Origin: UBA1422 sp041752735 | GTDB lineage: Bacteria > Bacillota > Clostridia > Peptostreptococcales > Anaerovoracaceae | NCBI GenBank assembly: GCA_041752735.1 | Contig: JBGSVW010000001.1 | Span: forward strand, 1 to 41,662 | Reading direction: 5' to 3' | DNA: 41,662 nucleotides | Shown: piece after piece, positions 17,615 through 25,438 of the stretch | Numbering within the stretch: the first letter of the stretch is position 1 | Layout: every line of letters begins with the position of its first letter | Position numbers and translations under genes: made by a program | Notes under the pieces: model-generated | The model's input: only the letters and a program-made list of their open reading frames with translations | Database searches by the model: none | Told to the model about the DNA's origin: nothing

Positions 17615-18862
17615 CTAGTTTTGTTCATACTTAAGTCTACTAAGTTCCATCTCCAACATGGCAATTTTTGTTTCGGCTTCACTAAGCTTTCTCATGGTTG
17701 TTAGCTTTTCAATCGAAATATCAGATTTTTCGTTAATCAAAGCTGTGGTACGCCGACACTCATCTTCCATTCTGGTACACATCGTACTATTGGCTAAGAG
17801 CAGTTTCTCGTTCTGAAGGGACAGATTCTCGATTGTGGCTTTAAATGTGGCCGAATCAGCCTTTAAGGCCTCAATTTGGGCACTTAACGACCTAATGGTT
17901 TCTTCTCTAATGGTTCGTTCTGCATTCTCGCTGGCAACCAGGTCCGTCTGTAATGCAAGTTGCTCAGTTAATTCGTTTACTTTCATCAACAAATCCAAGT
18001 CTTGCGTTGATTTTTGAGACATGGATGAATTGGCTTGCGTCTGCTTGGAAAGGTATAATTGTTCTTCAAGTTTTCGTTTTTCTTTTTCTACAGCAGCTTT
18101 TTCTTTTTCCCATTGTATTCGCTCATTCTGCAGAGTTTTGGATTGGGTCTCCAATAATGTGGTGAGTTCATCGGCTCTGGTTTGATGGTTCACCGCTTTG
18201 GCATCATTAGAAATCAACATTGTTTTTCGAGTTTCCGCTTCTTGTTGAGAAAGATCCAATTTTGACTTCAATTCTTCGTTTTCTGCAGTGAGGGTTTCCA
18301 ATAGCGTAACGCTTTCTTGTAGTTCCAATTCCATGGACTCCGCTCGCTGATTCATCTCCTGAAAGGTTTCAGTAAAATGGCTTGTTGTGCCCGTCTTTGC
18401 TTGGTCAATTTCTAATTGAAGTGCTTTGTTTTGGGCGGACAAGCTTCTCACAGTTTCATCTAATGCTGTAATATTATACTTTAAAGACTCTATGGCCGCA
18501 TTTAATTGCATCACTTCCGCTTCTTGGTTTTGATCTCTGACATTTTCCGAACCGCCTACCTGAACCGTCAGATCCAGATATTTGGTATCCAATTCATTTA
18601 GCCTGGCAACAAGTTTTTCATTGTCCTGACGAAGTTTTTCTTTTTCAACATAAAGAAGTTGCTGATTTTCATAAAATGTCTCCGCCATGTTTTGCTGGTT
18701 TTTTCTTAAAAAAGCAATATAATTTGATACTGACTGTTTTGTATACCCGCCCATGGTGCCTTTCAGAACGTTTTTCATATCGCTTTCTTCAGTTTTAGAA
18801 CGAAGAAGCTCAACAAAGTCAAGCTCCTCGGTTTTTCCTTTATGTGCGAAATCATTTGCCAT
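17615..18862 (-). CDS. long coiled-coil protein with DivIVA/GpsB-like N-terminus
   Basis: A 415-residue protein that is almost entirely coiled coil from about residue 50 to the end, rich in Glu, Gln, Lys and Leu with few Gly or Pro. The N-terminus holds MGGYTKQSVSNYIAFLRKN (about 38-56), like the GYxxxxVDxYL motif by which DivIVA/GpsB proteins bind membranes and form dimers. No signal peptide or membrane segment is seen. It follows the Tad genes on the same strand after DUF192. A polar scaffold or pilus-positioning factor is a guess from context. Confidence 0.75.
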   Translation of the reverse strand: MANDFAHKGKTEELDFVELLRSKTEESDMKNVLKGTMGGYTKQSVSNYIAFLRKNQQNMAETFYENQQLLYVEKEKLRQDNEKLVARLNELDTKYLDLTVQVGGSENVRDQNQEAEVMQLNAAIESLKYNITALDETVRSLSAQNKALQLEIDQAKTGTTSHFTETFQEMNQRAESMELELQESVTLLETLTAENEELKSKLDLSQQEAETRKTMLISNDAKAVNHQTRADELTTLLETQSKTLQNERIQWEKEKAAVEKEKRKLEEQLYLSKQTQANSSMSQKSTQDLDLLMKVNELTEQLALQTDLVASENAERTIREETIRSLSAQIEALKADSATFKATIENLSLQNEKLLLANSTMCTRMEDECRRTTALINEKSDISIEKLTTMRKLSEAETKIAMLEMELSRLKYEQN

Positions 18863-18891
18863 GACACATTGCCTCCATCTCTTTTCCCGGA

Positions 18892-19233
18892 TTATATTGC
18901 ATCCTCAAAATGCAGTTGATCCCCTTTTTTGAGTCGAGTCCCTAGGACTCCTTCTGCCAGTTCCAGTGTATGCACCGTATGACGATAGGTCTTACCAATT
19001 CGCCACGGTGGAATGGTTTCTGTTCCTAATACTATCATGTCTTTCGTCAGGTACACAACATCAATCGGAAATTTCATAAAAAAACAATGAACCGACGAGC
19101 AATGTGTAAGTAACAAACCTTCTCCCGTTTCTAGGTGGGATTTTCCAAGCAGTCCCCTGAGTCGCTTGAAATAAGTGTTTGCTATCATGACTTTATCAGC
19201 AATTTCCTCCCCATTTACCAATACTTTTTTCAT
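18892..19233 (-). CDS. DUF192 family protein
   Basis: A 113-residue DUF192 domain protein. The family core is seen as ANTYFKRLRGLLGK, followed by HCSSVHCFFMKFPIDVVYL (the usual GMWM replaced by SVHCFFMKFPID) and the end LELAEGVLGTRLKKGDQL. Family function is unknown, and many members are exported; no signal peptide is present here. It sits 17 bases after tadC, and DUF192 proteins often lie beside Tad genes in Gram-positives, so it may belong to the pilus unit. Confidence 0.8.
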   Translation of the reverse strand: MKKVLVNGEEIADKVMIANTYFKRLRGLLGKSHLETGEGLLLTHCSSVHCFFMKFPIDVVYLTKDMIVLGTETIPPWRIGKTYRHTVHTLELAEGVLGTRLKKGDQLHFEDAI

Positions 19234-19250
19234 TTATCACCTATTATCTC

Positions 19251-20204
19251 TTAAAGAAAAGCATCTGCGATCTGCACAACAGCAGGACCTAATAGCACGA
19301 TAAAAATTACAGGGAAAATAAATGCAACCATCGGTAACAGTATCTTCACCGAAACCTTCATGGCTTTCTCCTCTACCTTGTTCTTTCGTGTTTGACGAAT
19401 AAAATCAGATTGAGTACGCAATACGTTCTTAATCGCAATTCCCATTTGTGTTGCTTGAATGAGCGCGCGAGTAAATGTCTGGATTTCATCAAAATCACAT
19501 CGTTCTGCCAAAACGGTTAGTGCATCAGAACGAGAACGACCCATTGCCATTTCTCTGTTGGTGATTTCAATCTCGTCAATGAGGGGTCCGTCAAAGCTTC
19601 TGACAACTTCCACCAATGCTTGCTCAAACCCCAACCCCGCTTCCACGCTGATACTTATCATGTCAAGCACTTCCGGGAGTTGTCTTTGCATTGATTGCCG
19701 CCTAGCAGAAATTCTGGAGGTGAGCGAAAATCTCAAAATTACATATGAAAGATATGCCCCTAACACAATAGCTAGCATCGTGTATACGATGTTTCTGGAT
19801 AATAGAAATACCAGTAGTGCAAGTATAATTCCCACTGCAATAATCGTAACCAGTCTGAACACTTGGTATTCATATAATGATAATTTAATCCCAGCTTGGC
19901 GAAGTTGGCGCTTCATTTTAAGTGCTTTTGCATCAATCACTTCGGATCGAAGTTCCTCCTGTGGCGCTACTTTTCTCAATGTTCCCAATGCTTTGGTGGT
20001 GAGTGGCTTTAGAAACCGCTCAGTTAAAGGTTTGTCCATATCCTCATCTAAAACCAGCTTGCTTCTCCCCTGTCCAGCAAGAGAATTCACTCTTGTTTGA
20101 AATAAGTCCTTCTCTCTTCCTTGTTTGCTTAATAATAACACCACAATAGAGAAGGCAAAGATCCCCACTGCCAAGGCTATGGCAACTAATAGATAATACT
20201 CCAT
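19251..20204 (-). CDS. tadC: Tad pilus inner-membrane platform protein TadC
   Basis: A 317-residue type II secretion F-domain protein (GspF/TadC). The cytoplasmic domain includes RQLPEVLDMISISVEAGLGFEQALVEV and the family block, with TM segments at the N-terminus (about 3-25), the middle (about 115-155) and the C-terminus (about 288-312). AGGAGG precedes the ATG. It follows tadB by 12 bases, and the two platform proteins likely form a heteromer under the ATPase. Confidence 0.9.
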   Translation of the reverse strand: MEYYLLVAIALAVGIFAFSIVVLLLSKQGREKDLFQTRVNSLAGQGRSKLVLDEDMDKPLTERFLKPLTTKALGTLRKVAPQEELRSEVIDAKALKMKRQLRQAGIKLSLYEYQVFRLVTIIAVGIILALLVFLLSRNIVYTMLAIVLGAYLSYVILRFSLTSRISARRQSMQRQLPEVLDMISISVEAGLGFEQALVEVVRSFDGPLIDEIEITNREMAMGRSRSDALTVLAERCDFDEIQTFTRALIQATQMGIAIKNVLRTQSDFIRQTRKNKVEEKAMKVSVKILLPMVAFIFPVIFIVLLGPAVVQIADAFL

Positions 20205-20216
20205 CTTTATCTCCTC

Positions 20217-21170
20217 CTAAAACTTTACGTCCGAGATCTTACGAATCAAAAAGAATCCAATAACCTCCATAACCACAGAAATCACTGCCAATACCACCCC
20301 AATTGGTGACTGAAAAAACCCAGAGAAATATTTAGGACTCAACAGCATGATGAAAAGAATAATCATGACTGGCAATAATCCGATAACCAACGCAGAAATC
20401 CGACCAGCAGAAGTATACACTTTCACTTCCTGTTTGATGCGTATCCGATCACGTATTGTCCCAGCAATGATTTCAAGAATTTCTGACAAATTCCCTCCAA
20501 CTTGCGTTGAAACAGTTACAGCGCAAACCAACAAATCCAAGTCCGGATTCTTCATCCTTTCTTTGAGATGTTTGAATGCTTCATCTTGGGAGATGCCGTA
20601 ATTAATTTCTCTTAAGGTCTTAGCAAATTCCGTAGAAATGGGTGGTTCCATATCTCGCGCCACGCTTTCCATGGCCTGGCGAAATGAAAATCCCCCTCGA
20701 ACGGCGTTGCCCATTACAACCAATGATTCCCCTAGTTGTTTTGTGAATTTTTCCATATTTTTTTTCCGGTTATGCTGCAACAGAAAAGGGGGTAGCATAA
20801 ACCCAATAATTGCAACCGCCAGGATGGTCACGATGTGAACCCGTAGTAAGGATAGGATTATAAGAGGGACAAAGACTAAAGCTAACCAAATCAATAAGAA
20901 TTCACGAGGTGTTAATTTAATGCCAGAGGATTGAATGAAATCAGCCATATCTTTGCTGATAAACCTACTTTCATGTGATGCTGCAGCTTTTTTTCTGTTG
21001 CGTTCCTGAAAGACCTGCTCCTCCACATCATTTACAGCTCTTCCTTTAAAGTATTTGTCTACACGACTTTCCACGATTTCTTTTTCTGATTTTGGCGTTA
21101 CCGCCAGAATCACAAAAAATACTGTGAGGGCCGCAAATACTGCTATTAAGATTACTTGTATATAATCCAT
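20217..21170 (-). CDS. tadB: Tad pilus inner-membrane platform protein TadB
   Basis: A 317-residue GspF-domain protein and partner of TadC. It shows an N-terminal TM (3-25), a paired TM region near 105-140, the F-domain KQLGESLVVMGNAVRGGFSFRQAMESVARDM (about 152-182) and two C-terminal TM segments. The conserved late LLVCAVTVSTQVGGNLSEIL motif is clear. It lies between tadA and tadC with 9-12 base gaps. Confidence 0.9.
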   Translation of the reverse strand: MDYIQVILIAVFAALTVFFVILAVTPKSEKEIVESRVDKYFKGRAVNDVEEQVFQERNRKKAAASHESRFISKDMADFIQSSGIKLTPREFLLIWLALVFVPLIILSLLRVHIVTILAVAIIGFMLPPFLLQHNRKKNMEKFTKQLGESLVVMGNAVRGGFSFRQAMESVARDMEPPISTEFAKTLREINYGISQDEAFKHLKERMKNPDLDLLVCAVTVSTQVGGNLSEILEIIAGTIRDRIRIKQEVKVYTSAGRISALVIGLLPVMIILFIMLLSPKYFSGFFQSPIGVVLAVISVVMEVIGFFLIRKISDVKF

Positions 21171-21179
21171 TCTCTTACC

Positions 21180-22532
21180 TCAATTCGTAAACCAATCGTC
21201 CCTGATTAGAACGCCAGAAGCAGCTAGTTTATCTAGGAATGATGGTCTTACACCAGTGGCATAAAAACTTCCTGTAAGCTTACCACTGGAGTCCAATCCT
21301 TCTTGCTTATAAACAAAAATGTCCTGTAATGTGACGGTGTCCCCTTCCATTCCAATAATTTCGCTGATGTTAATTACTTTTCTGGAGCCATCTTTCAATC
21401 TGGATTGTTGGACTACAACATCAATGGCTGCAGAAATCTGTTCTCGGATTGCTTTGACTGGCAAATCCATCCCTGCCATCAAGACCATGGTTTCCAAACG
21501 GGATATCAGGTCACGAGGTGAATTGGCATGTGCAGTGGTTAACGAGCCGTCATGGCCGGTATTCATAGCCTGAAGCATATCTAAGGTTTCGGCAGAACGA
21601 ACTTCACCGACGATGATACGATCAGGCCTCATACGCAAGGAATTTCGAACCAAATCGCGGATTGTCACTTCACCGGCACCTTCAAGATTCGGAGGTCGAC
21701 TTTCCAACGTAACCACATGGTCCTGCCTTAGCTGAATTTCTGCTGCATCTTCAATGGTGACAATTCGTTCGTCATTAGGGATGTACCCCGACAATACATT
21801 TAGTAATGTGGTTTTTCCACTACCTGTTCCGCCGGAAACAATGATATTCAGTTTACCTTTCACGCAGGCGTCCAAGAATGACATCATCCTTGGAGAAACA
21901 GATGTGAATCGAACCAAATCACTGACAGTGAAAGGGCGTTTGGAAAACTTCCGTATCGTCATTGTGGGACCATTTAATGCTAAAGGTGGGATGATGGCAT
22001 TGAAACGTGAGCCATCAGAAAGTCGTGCATCTACCATGGGACTAGATTCATCGATACGTCTTCCTACTGTGGATACAATTCGGTTGATGACCTGCAATAC
22101 ATGGGCATCGTCCCTGAACTTCGCTTTTGACAACTCTAATTTTCCTTTACGTTCAACAAATACCTGATAGGCATTGTTAACCATGATTTCGGTGACTTCA
22201 TTATCCTCCAGCAATGGTTCTAAAGGACCTAGGCCTACAACGTTATCATAGATTTCACGAACAAGTCGATTTCTTTCCGACCTTGGTAGGTTATCTGAAT
22301 TGCTGTCAATCAAAGACTCAAGCGTGCGTTTCAGATAATCTGACTGGTTCGACATTACATCAGGATTATCACTCACCTCTTGATTGATGATATCGATAAT
22401 TTCTTTGTGCACCCTGTCCTTAAGGTCCGCATATTGATCATAAAACCCAACGCCGGATTTGGAGGTTTCTTGATTTTCACTTCCACTGCCTTGGGCACTC
22501 TTCTGTTTTTCTAACCTCTCCAATAAACTCAT
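21180..22532 (-). CDS. tadA: Tad pilus assembly ATPase TadA (CpaF)
   Basis: A 450-residue secretion-NTPase of the VirB11/GspE family that powers pilus extension, and in Tad systems probably retraction too. Walker A SGGTGSGKTTLL is at about 233-244, the Asp box and RPDRIIVGEVR (Walker B region) follow near 300, and a His-box GHDGSLTTAHANS is at about 328-340. The N-terminal half carries the GLGPLEPLLED block. GGAGG precedes the ATG. Order tadZ-tadA-tadB-tadC is standard. Confidence 0.95.
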   Translation of the reverse strand: MSLLERLEKQKSAQGSGSENQETSKSGVGFYDQYADLKDRVHKEIIDIINQEVSDNPDVMSNQSDYLKRTLESLIDSNSDNLPRSERNRLVREIYDNVVGLGPLEPLLEDNEVTEIMVNNAYQVFVERKGKLELSKAKFRDDAHVLQVINRIVSTVGRRIDESSPMVDARLSDGSRFNAIIPPLALNGPTMTIRKFSKRPFTVSDLVRFTSVSPRMMSFLDACVKGKLNIIVSGGTGSGKTTLLNVLSGYIPNDERIVTIEDAAEIQLRQDHVVTLESRPPNLEGAGEVTIRDLVRNSLRMRPDRIIVGEVRSAETLDMLQAMNTGHDGSLTTAHANSPRDLISRLETMVLMAGMDLPVKAIREQISAAIDVVVQQSRLKDGSRKVINISEIIGMEGDTVTLQDIFVYKQEGLDSSGKLTGSFYATGVRPSFLDKLAASGVLIRDDWFTN

Positions 22533-22574
22533 GCTGTCCTCCTTTACTTCTCTTCAACGAGCAAAATTGAATGG

Positions 22575-23768
22575 TTACTTCTTTTTCTTGAATAATCCTG
22601 TTTTTGCCTTTGGTGAAATTTCTGTTTTGGATTCCCCATCATACAGTAAGCCTGCAATGTCATCGATTGACTGTGACAGCTTACTGGAAGGGGAACTGGT
22701 TACAAATGGCACTCCTCGGTTCAATGCTGTGACCGCAACTTTGTAATCGCTGGGGATTTTTGCCCATATAGGCTGACCCAGAATTTTCCGGACATCTTCC
22801 ACAGAAATCGAACTCATATCCACAGCACGGTTGATGATCAGTTTTGTTTTGTCCATCATTTGCAGTGAGTCCAATAATGCGAGGCTCACTTTGGAGTTTT
22901 TCAAAATAGAAATATCCAACCCTGTTACAAATAGTATTGTGGAAGAGCTTTCCAAGGCGGTAATGACCACTTCTGTGAAAAATGGAGGGGTATCAATAAT
23001 AACATAATCATAATAAGAACGCAGCAAACTCAAAAGGCTCTGAATTTTCTCCGCAGAGATGGTTTCTGCATATTCCGGACTTTTGGGGGAGCAAAGCACA
23101 TGGATTCCGGTGGAGTGCACCGTCATAAAGCTTCGCACCGAATCAATATTGGATGCAAAGAATTCTTGGACCAATTCCGCAATGGTATCCGTTGGCTCAA
23201 TATCCAGAAAAATATGCACATCTCCGAATTGCAAATCAAGATCGACCAATACGACCTTCTTGTCCATCTGTGCCAATCTGGCTGCCAAATTGACTGCGAT
23301 GGTAGTTTTTCCAAGTCCCCCTTTGGGCCCGAAGATGGTTACCACCCGTGACATCCAGGATAAATTCTTCTTCCCATTGGTCAAAGAACTGATTTTGGCC
23401 ATTTCAGTTTGATGAACTGATTTAATGTATTGTCCGAACTCTTTGGCATCGGTTGGGAACTCAATGATATTGTGTGCGCCAATTTTAATTGCCTTTTGAA
23501 GCACTTCCATATCCAACTGCTCTGCTAAGAGAATCACTTGAATTCTTGGTCGGTCCGAAATGATACGTTCCGCCAAACTCAGTATATCTGTATCTCCCGC
23601 CCCAAGTGGCATAATCACCACATCAGGTGAGATGTTTTCAATCTTGTCCAATGCTACGGAGCCGGTAGGAGAGTCGGCAACCACCGTCAGCTCCTCATCC
23701 CGGATAAAGTCTTTTATCTTTTCGATAGTTCGATCAGACTTGCTGATCAATATAATTCGAATTTTCAT
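22575..23768 (-). CDS. tadZ: TadZ/CpaE ParA-like ATPase with pseudo-receiver domain
   Basis: A 397-residue MinD/ParA-type protein that positions Tad pili at the pole in other systems. Residues 1-120 look like a response-regulator receiver, but the phospho-acceptor site reads VVIMPLG where an Asp is expected, so it is probably not phosphorylated. The deviant Walker A FGPKGGLGKTT is at 146-156 and Walker B VLVDLDLQFGD follows. The C-terminal tail is basic (GLFKKKK). AGGAG precedes the ATG. Confidence 0.9.
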   Translation of the reverse strand: MKIRIILISKSDRTIEKIKDFIRDEELTVVADSPTGSVALDKIENISPDVVIMPLGAGDTDILSLAERIISDRPRIQVILLAEQLDMEVLQKAIKIGAHNIIEFPTDAKEFGQYIKSVHQTEMAKISSLTNGKKNLSWMSRVVTIFGPKGGLGKTTIAVNLAARLAQMDKKVVLVDLDLQFGDVHIFLDIEPTDTIAELVQEFFASNIDSVRSFMTVHSTGIHVLCSPKSPEYAETISAEKIQSLLSLLRSYYDYVIIDTPPFFTEVVITALESSSTILFVTGLDISILKNSKVSLALLDSLQMMDKTKLIINRAVDMSSISVEDVRKILGQPIWAKIPSDYKVAVTALNRGVPFVTSSPSSKLSQSIDDIAGLLYDGESKTEISPKAKTGLFKKKK

Positions 23769-23786
23769 CGTTGCTCTCCTCTCGAG

Positions 23787-24482
23787 TTAGATCATCAGCA
23801 TGGGTAATGTGATACTTTTATAACCTTTGATTTCTTCATCCATTGGTGAACGCATAATGGCTCTCATGGGTCCGGAATTAGCGGCCAGACTTACTTCCAT
23901 GGCTTGGATTGCAGTGACTTCCAATGTAATGGTAGTATAGGCAGCAACATCACCATTGGCGACTTTGCCACTCTTGTCCAAAACCGAGTCTACCGCTAGT
24001 ATTTTAATGTTTTCTGCCACCAATTCGGTATTTGTAACCCCTTCAACATCCAATTCGGCAAGTAAATCAATTCGATCTCCCGGATGAATCATTCCAGCCA
24101 GCCCGCTCATATTGTCAACTCCAATGGTTATTGCGCGCATTCCAGGTTCTATGGCATAAGCAAGGGTATTGGCAACCGTCTCACCCGGCACAATCAGTTT
24201 GGATGATAAGACTTGCTCTCCAACAATGATATCAGCAAATGCGGTTTGTCCCACCGCATCAGACATTCTTGTTAAAGCGCCCGGGAGCACAATTCCTTCT
24301 GGAACTTCGACCATCATGAGCATCTCTTCAGTGATTACTGTGTTGGCTGATATGTCTTGGGCTGCAGACAAGATGTTCACTCCTTTGCCATCACCCACAT
24401 TAATTAATGTGCTCAAGAACACAAAAATGAGTAATGCTGTAACAACTGCTGCCAAAAGGGCTAGTATTTTTACTTTTTTCAC
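23787..24482 (-). CDS. cpaB: Flp pilus assembly protein CpaB/RcpC, GTG start
   Basis: A 231-residue protein with one N-terminal signal-anchor (KILALLAAVVTALLIFVFLS), then a SAF domain (about 37-105, beginning ILSAAQDISANTVITEEML) and the RcpC domain with GMRAITIGVDNMSGLAGMIHPGDRIDL. The start is a GTG at 24482 with GGAGG eight bases upstream; a TTG 15 bases earlier overlaps that site. In Gram-negatives CpaB meets the secretin; no secretin gene is present, so here it probably acts at the outer face of the cell membrane. Confidence 0.9.
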   Translation of the reverse strand: MKKVKILALLAAVVTALLIFVFLSTLINVGDGKGVNILSAAQDISANTVITEEMLMMVEVPEGIVLPGALTRMSDAVGQTAFADIIVGEQVLSSKLIVPGETVANTLAYAIEPGMRAITIGVDNMSGLAGMIHPGDRIDLLAELDVEGVTNTELVAENIKILAVDSVLDKSGKVANGDVAAYTTITLEVTAIQAMEVSLAANSGPMRAIMRSPMDEEIKGYKSITLPMLMI

Positions 24483-24540
24483 TTCCGTTTCCTCCAAATT
24501 CTGAGTTTGCTTATTTGCCTAATGAATAGAATGATTGCGC

Positions 24541-24653
24541 GATGCCTCACGGCATCAGATTATTATGTTCATAATAAAGCGCACCCCCTCCCAAGCAGGC
24601 GGATAACCAGCTCCTTGAGCTGCTTATTCCACCCGCATCGAAGTGGATGCGGA
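24541..24653 (-). other. string of RNA stem-loops across the tadE stop and the tadE-cpaB gap
   Basis: In minus-strand RNA order: CCGCATC/GATGCGG (24633-24652) in the last tadE codons; then a long imperfect hairpin 24595-24636 of about 18 pairs with loop AAG, covering the tadE stop codon and sharing bases with the first; then 24560-24577 (TTATTAT stem, four-base loop); then GATGCC/GGCATC with a GTGA loop at 24541-24556. None is followed by a T-run, so they are not simple terminators. They may stabilise or process the pilin mRNA. Confidence 0.6.
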
Positions 24654-25037
24654 TATAGTAAAGGTATTTCCCAATATAACACCCACTAAAGGAGTTAGTA
24701 CCTTTAGCGGATAGGATACTCCTACGGTAACACTCGTACTGTCAGTTCCAACCACTGCCGAAAAAGTGACGGTCATGTTGCTCGGAATCACTGCAGGTGG
24801 TACCAAGTCATCTAATACATCCACTGCGACTGCTTTGTTCGCTGCAGATGTAGCTGTTGGATCATAATTCATGGCCATATATCTGGCAGATTCTCTTGTT
24901 GCGTTAGATAATACGACCTGATTGCCAAAAATCCAACCAAAATCGATGATGCCACATAACAATAAAATCAGAATGGGCAGTATGAGTGCAAATTCAACCA
25001 TTGCCTGGCCTTTTTCGCCTCGCTTGATGATTTTCAT
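24624..25037 (-). CDS. tadE: TadE-like minor pseudopilin
   Basis: A 137-residue TadE-family pseudopilin. After a basic start (MKIIKRGEKG) comes the prepilin-like motif GQAMVEFALILPILILLLCG and then the family block GNQVVLSNATRESARYMAMNYD. The C-terminal two-thirds is a small extracellular beta-rich domain. I chose ATG 25037; in-frame starts up to 25082 reach back into the GC-rich hairpin after flp. It is the only TadE-type gene here; TadF and TadG are not seen. Confidence 0.88.
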   Translation of the reverse strand: MKIIKRGEKGQAMVEFALILPILILLLCGIIDFGWIFGNQVVLSNATRESARYMAMNYDPTATSAANKAVAVDVLDDLVPPAVIPSNMTVTFSAVVGTDSTSVTVGVSYPLKVLTPLVGVILGNTFTISASTSMRVE

Positions 25038-25058
25038 ATTGTGCCCCCCCATTTGTCT

Positions 25059-25092
25059 ACAAAGAAAATGGGCCCCGGCCAATGCCGGGGCC
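25059..25092 (-). terminator. terminator-like GC hairpin after flp
   Basis: A perfect 9-bp stem GGCCCCGGC/GCCGGGGCC (25071-25079 with 25084-25092), followed on the minus strand by CATTTTCTTTG. This lies 13 bases after the flp stop and could end most flp transcripts while letting some pass to tadE. Confidence 0.7.
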
Positions 25093-25105
25093 TCTGTTAT
25101 AGGTT

Positions 25106-25267
25106 TTACAGTTCGTTTCCTACATTGGTGAACATGTTAGCGATTTTGGGTCCAAGAATTACTAGCGCAGCTACTACAACGATAGCAATCAACGCGATGA
25201 TCAGTGCATATTCTACCATGCCCTGGCCACTTTCTTCGTTCTTCAACCAATTCATCATTTTTCTCAT
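25106..25267 (-). CDS. flp: Flp-type major pilin
   Basis: A 53-residue Flp/Fap pilin prepeptide, the main subunit of the Tad pilus. A short basic leader (MRKMMNWLKNEESG) is followed by the class III motif G/QGMVEYALIIALIAIVVVAALV, with the conserved Glu and Tyr of the Flp signature after the expected cleavage site. The start is ATG 25267 with AAAGGATGG upstream; a longer frame to 25309 includes the leader hairpin. It has its own promoter, as expected for a highly made subunit. Confidence 0.92.
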   Translation of the reverse strand: MRKMMNWLKNEESGQGMVEYALIIALIAIVVVAALVILGPKIANMFTNVGNEL

Positions 25268-25284
25268 TTCATTCCATCCTTTCT

Positions 25285-25311
25285 TTATGTCAGGTTCCCC
25301 CATAGACATAA
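25285..25311 (-). promoter_or_regulatory. hairpin in the flp leader next to the ribosome binding site
   Basis: A 7-bp stem TTATGTC/GACATAA (25305-25311 with 25285-25291) and a 13-base G-rich loop end about six bases before the AAAGGATGG site. It may affect translation or stability of pilin mRNA. Confidence 0.45.
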
Positions 25312-25335
25312 AACTATTATTAATAATGCGATTCT

Positions 25336-25364
25336 AGTATAGCATGTAAGTATAATGTTGTAAA
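25336..25364 (-). promoter_or_regulatory. flp promoter
   Basis: Minus-strand TTTACA (25359-25364) and TATACT (25336-25341) with a 17-base spacer, about 70 bases upstream of the flp ATG and inside the gap between tadV and flp. Confidence 0.65.
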
Positions 25365-25438
25365 TACTCTTGATTCCAGAAATATTGTAATATTCTGGGT
25401 TTTGTTTTTATTCAAATTTTTGTACGTTACACATTAGC

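Noticed and set aside
19459..20100. 213-codon plus-strand open frame
   Set aside because: Antisense to tadC, with no ribosome binding site or domain.
24498..24600. Second c-di-GMP or other known riboswitch before cpaB
   Set aside because: The GCAAA, GAAA and GACGCAAAGCC blocks are absent and no other class was recognised; only generic hairpins are seen.
25268..25364. c-di-GMP-II riboswitch in the flp leader
   Set aside because: The leader is only about 60 bases and shows a single 7-bp hairpin, too short for that aptamer.
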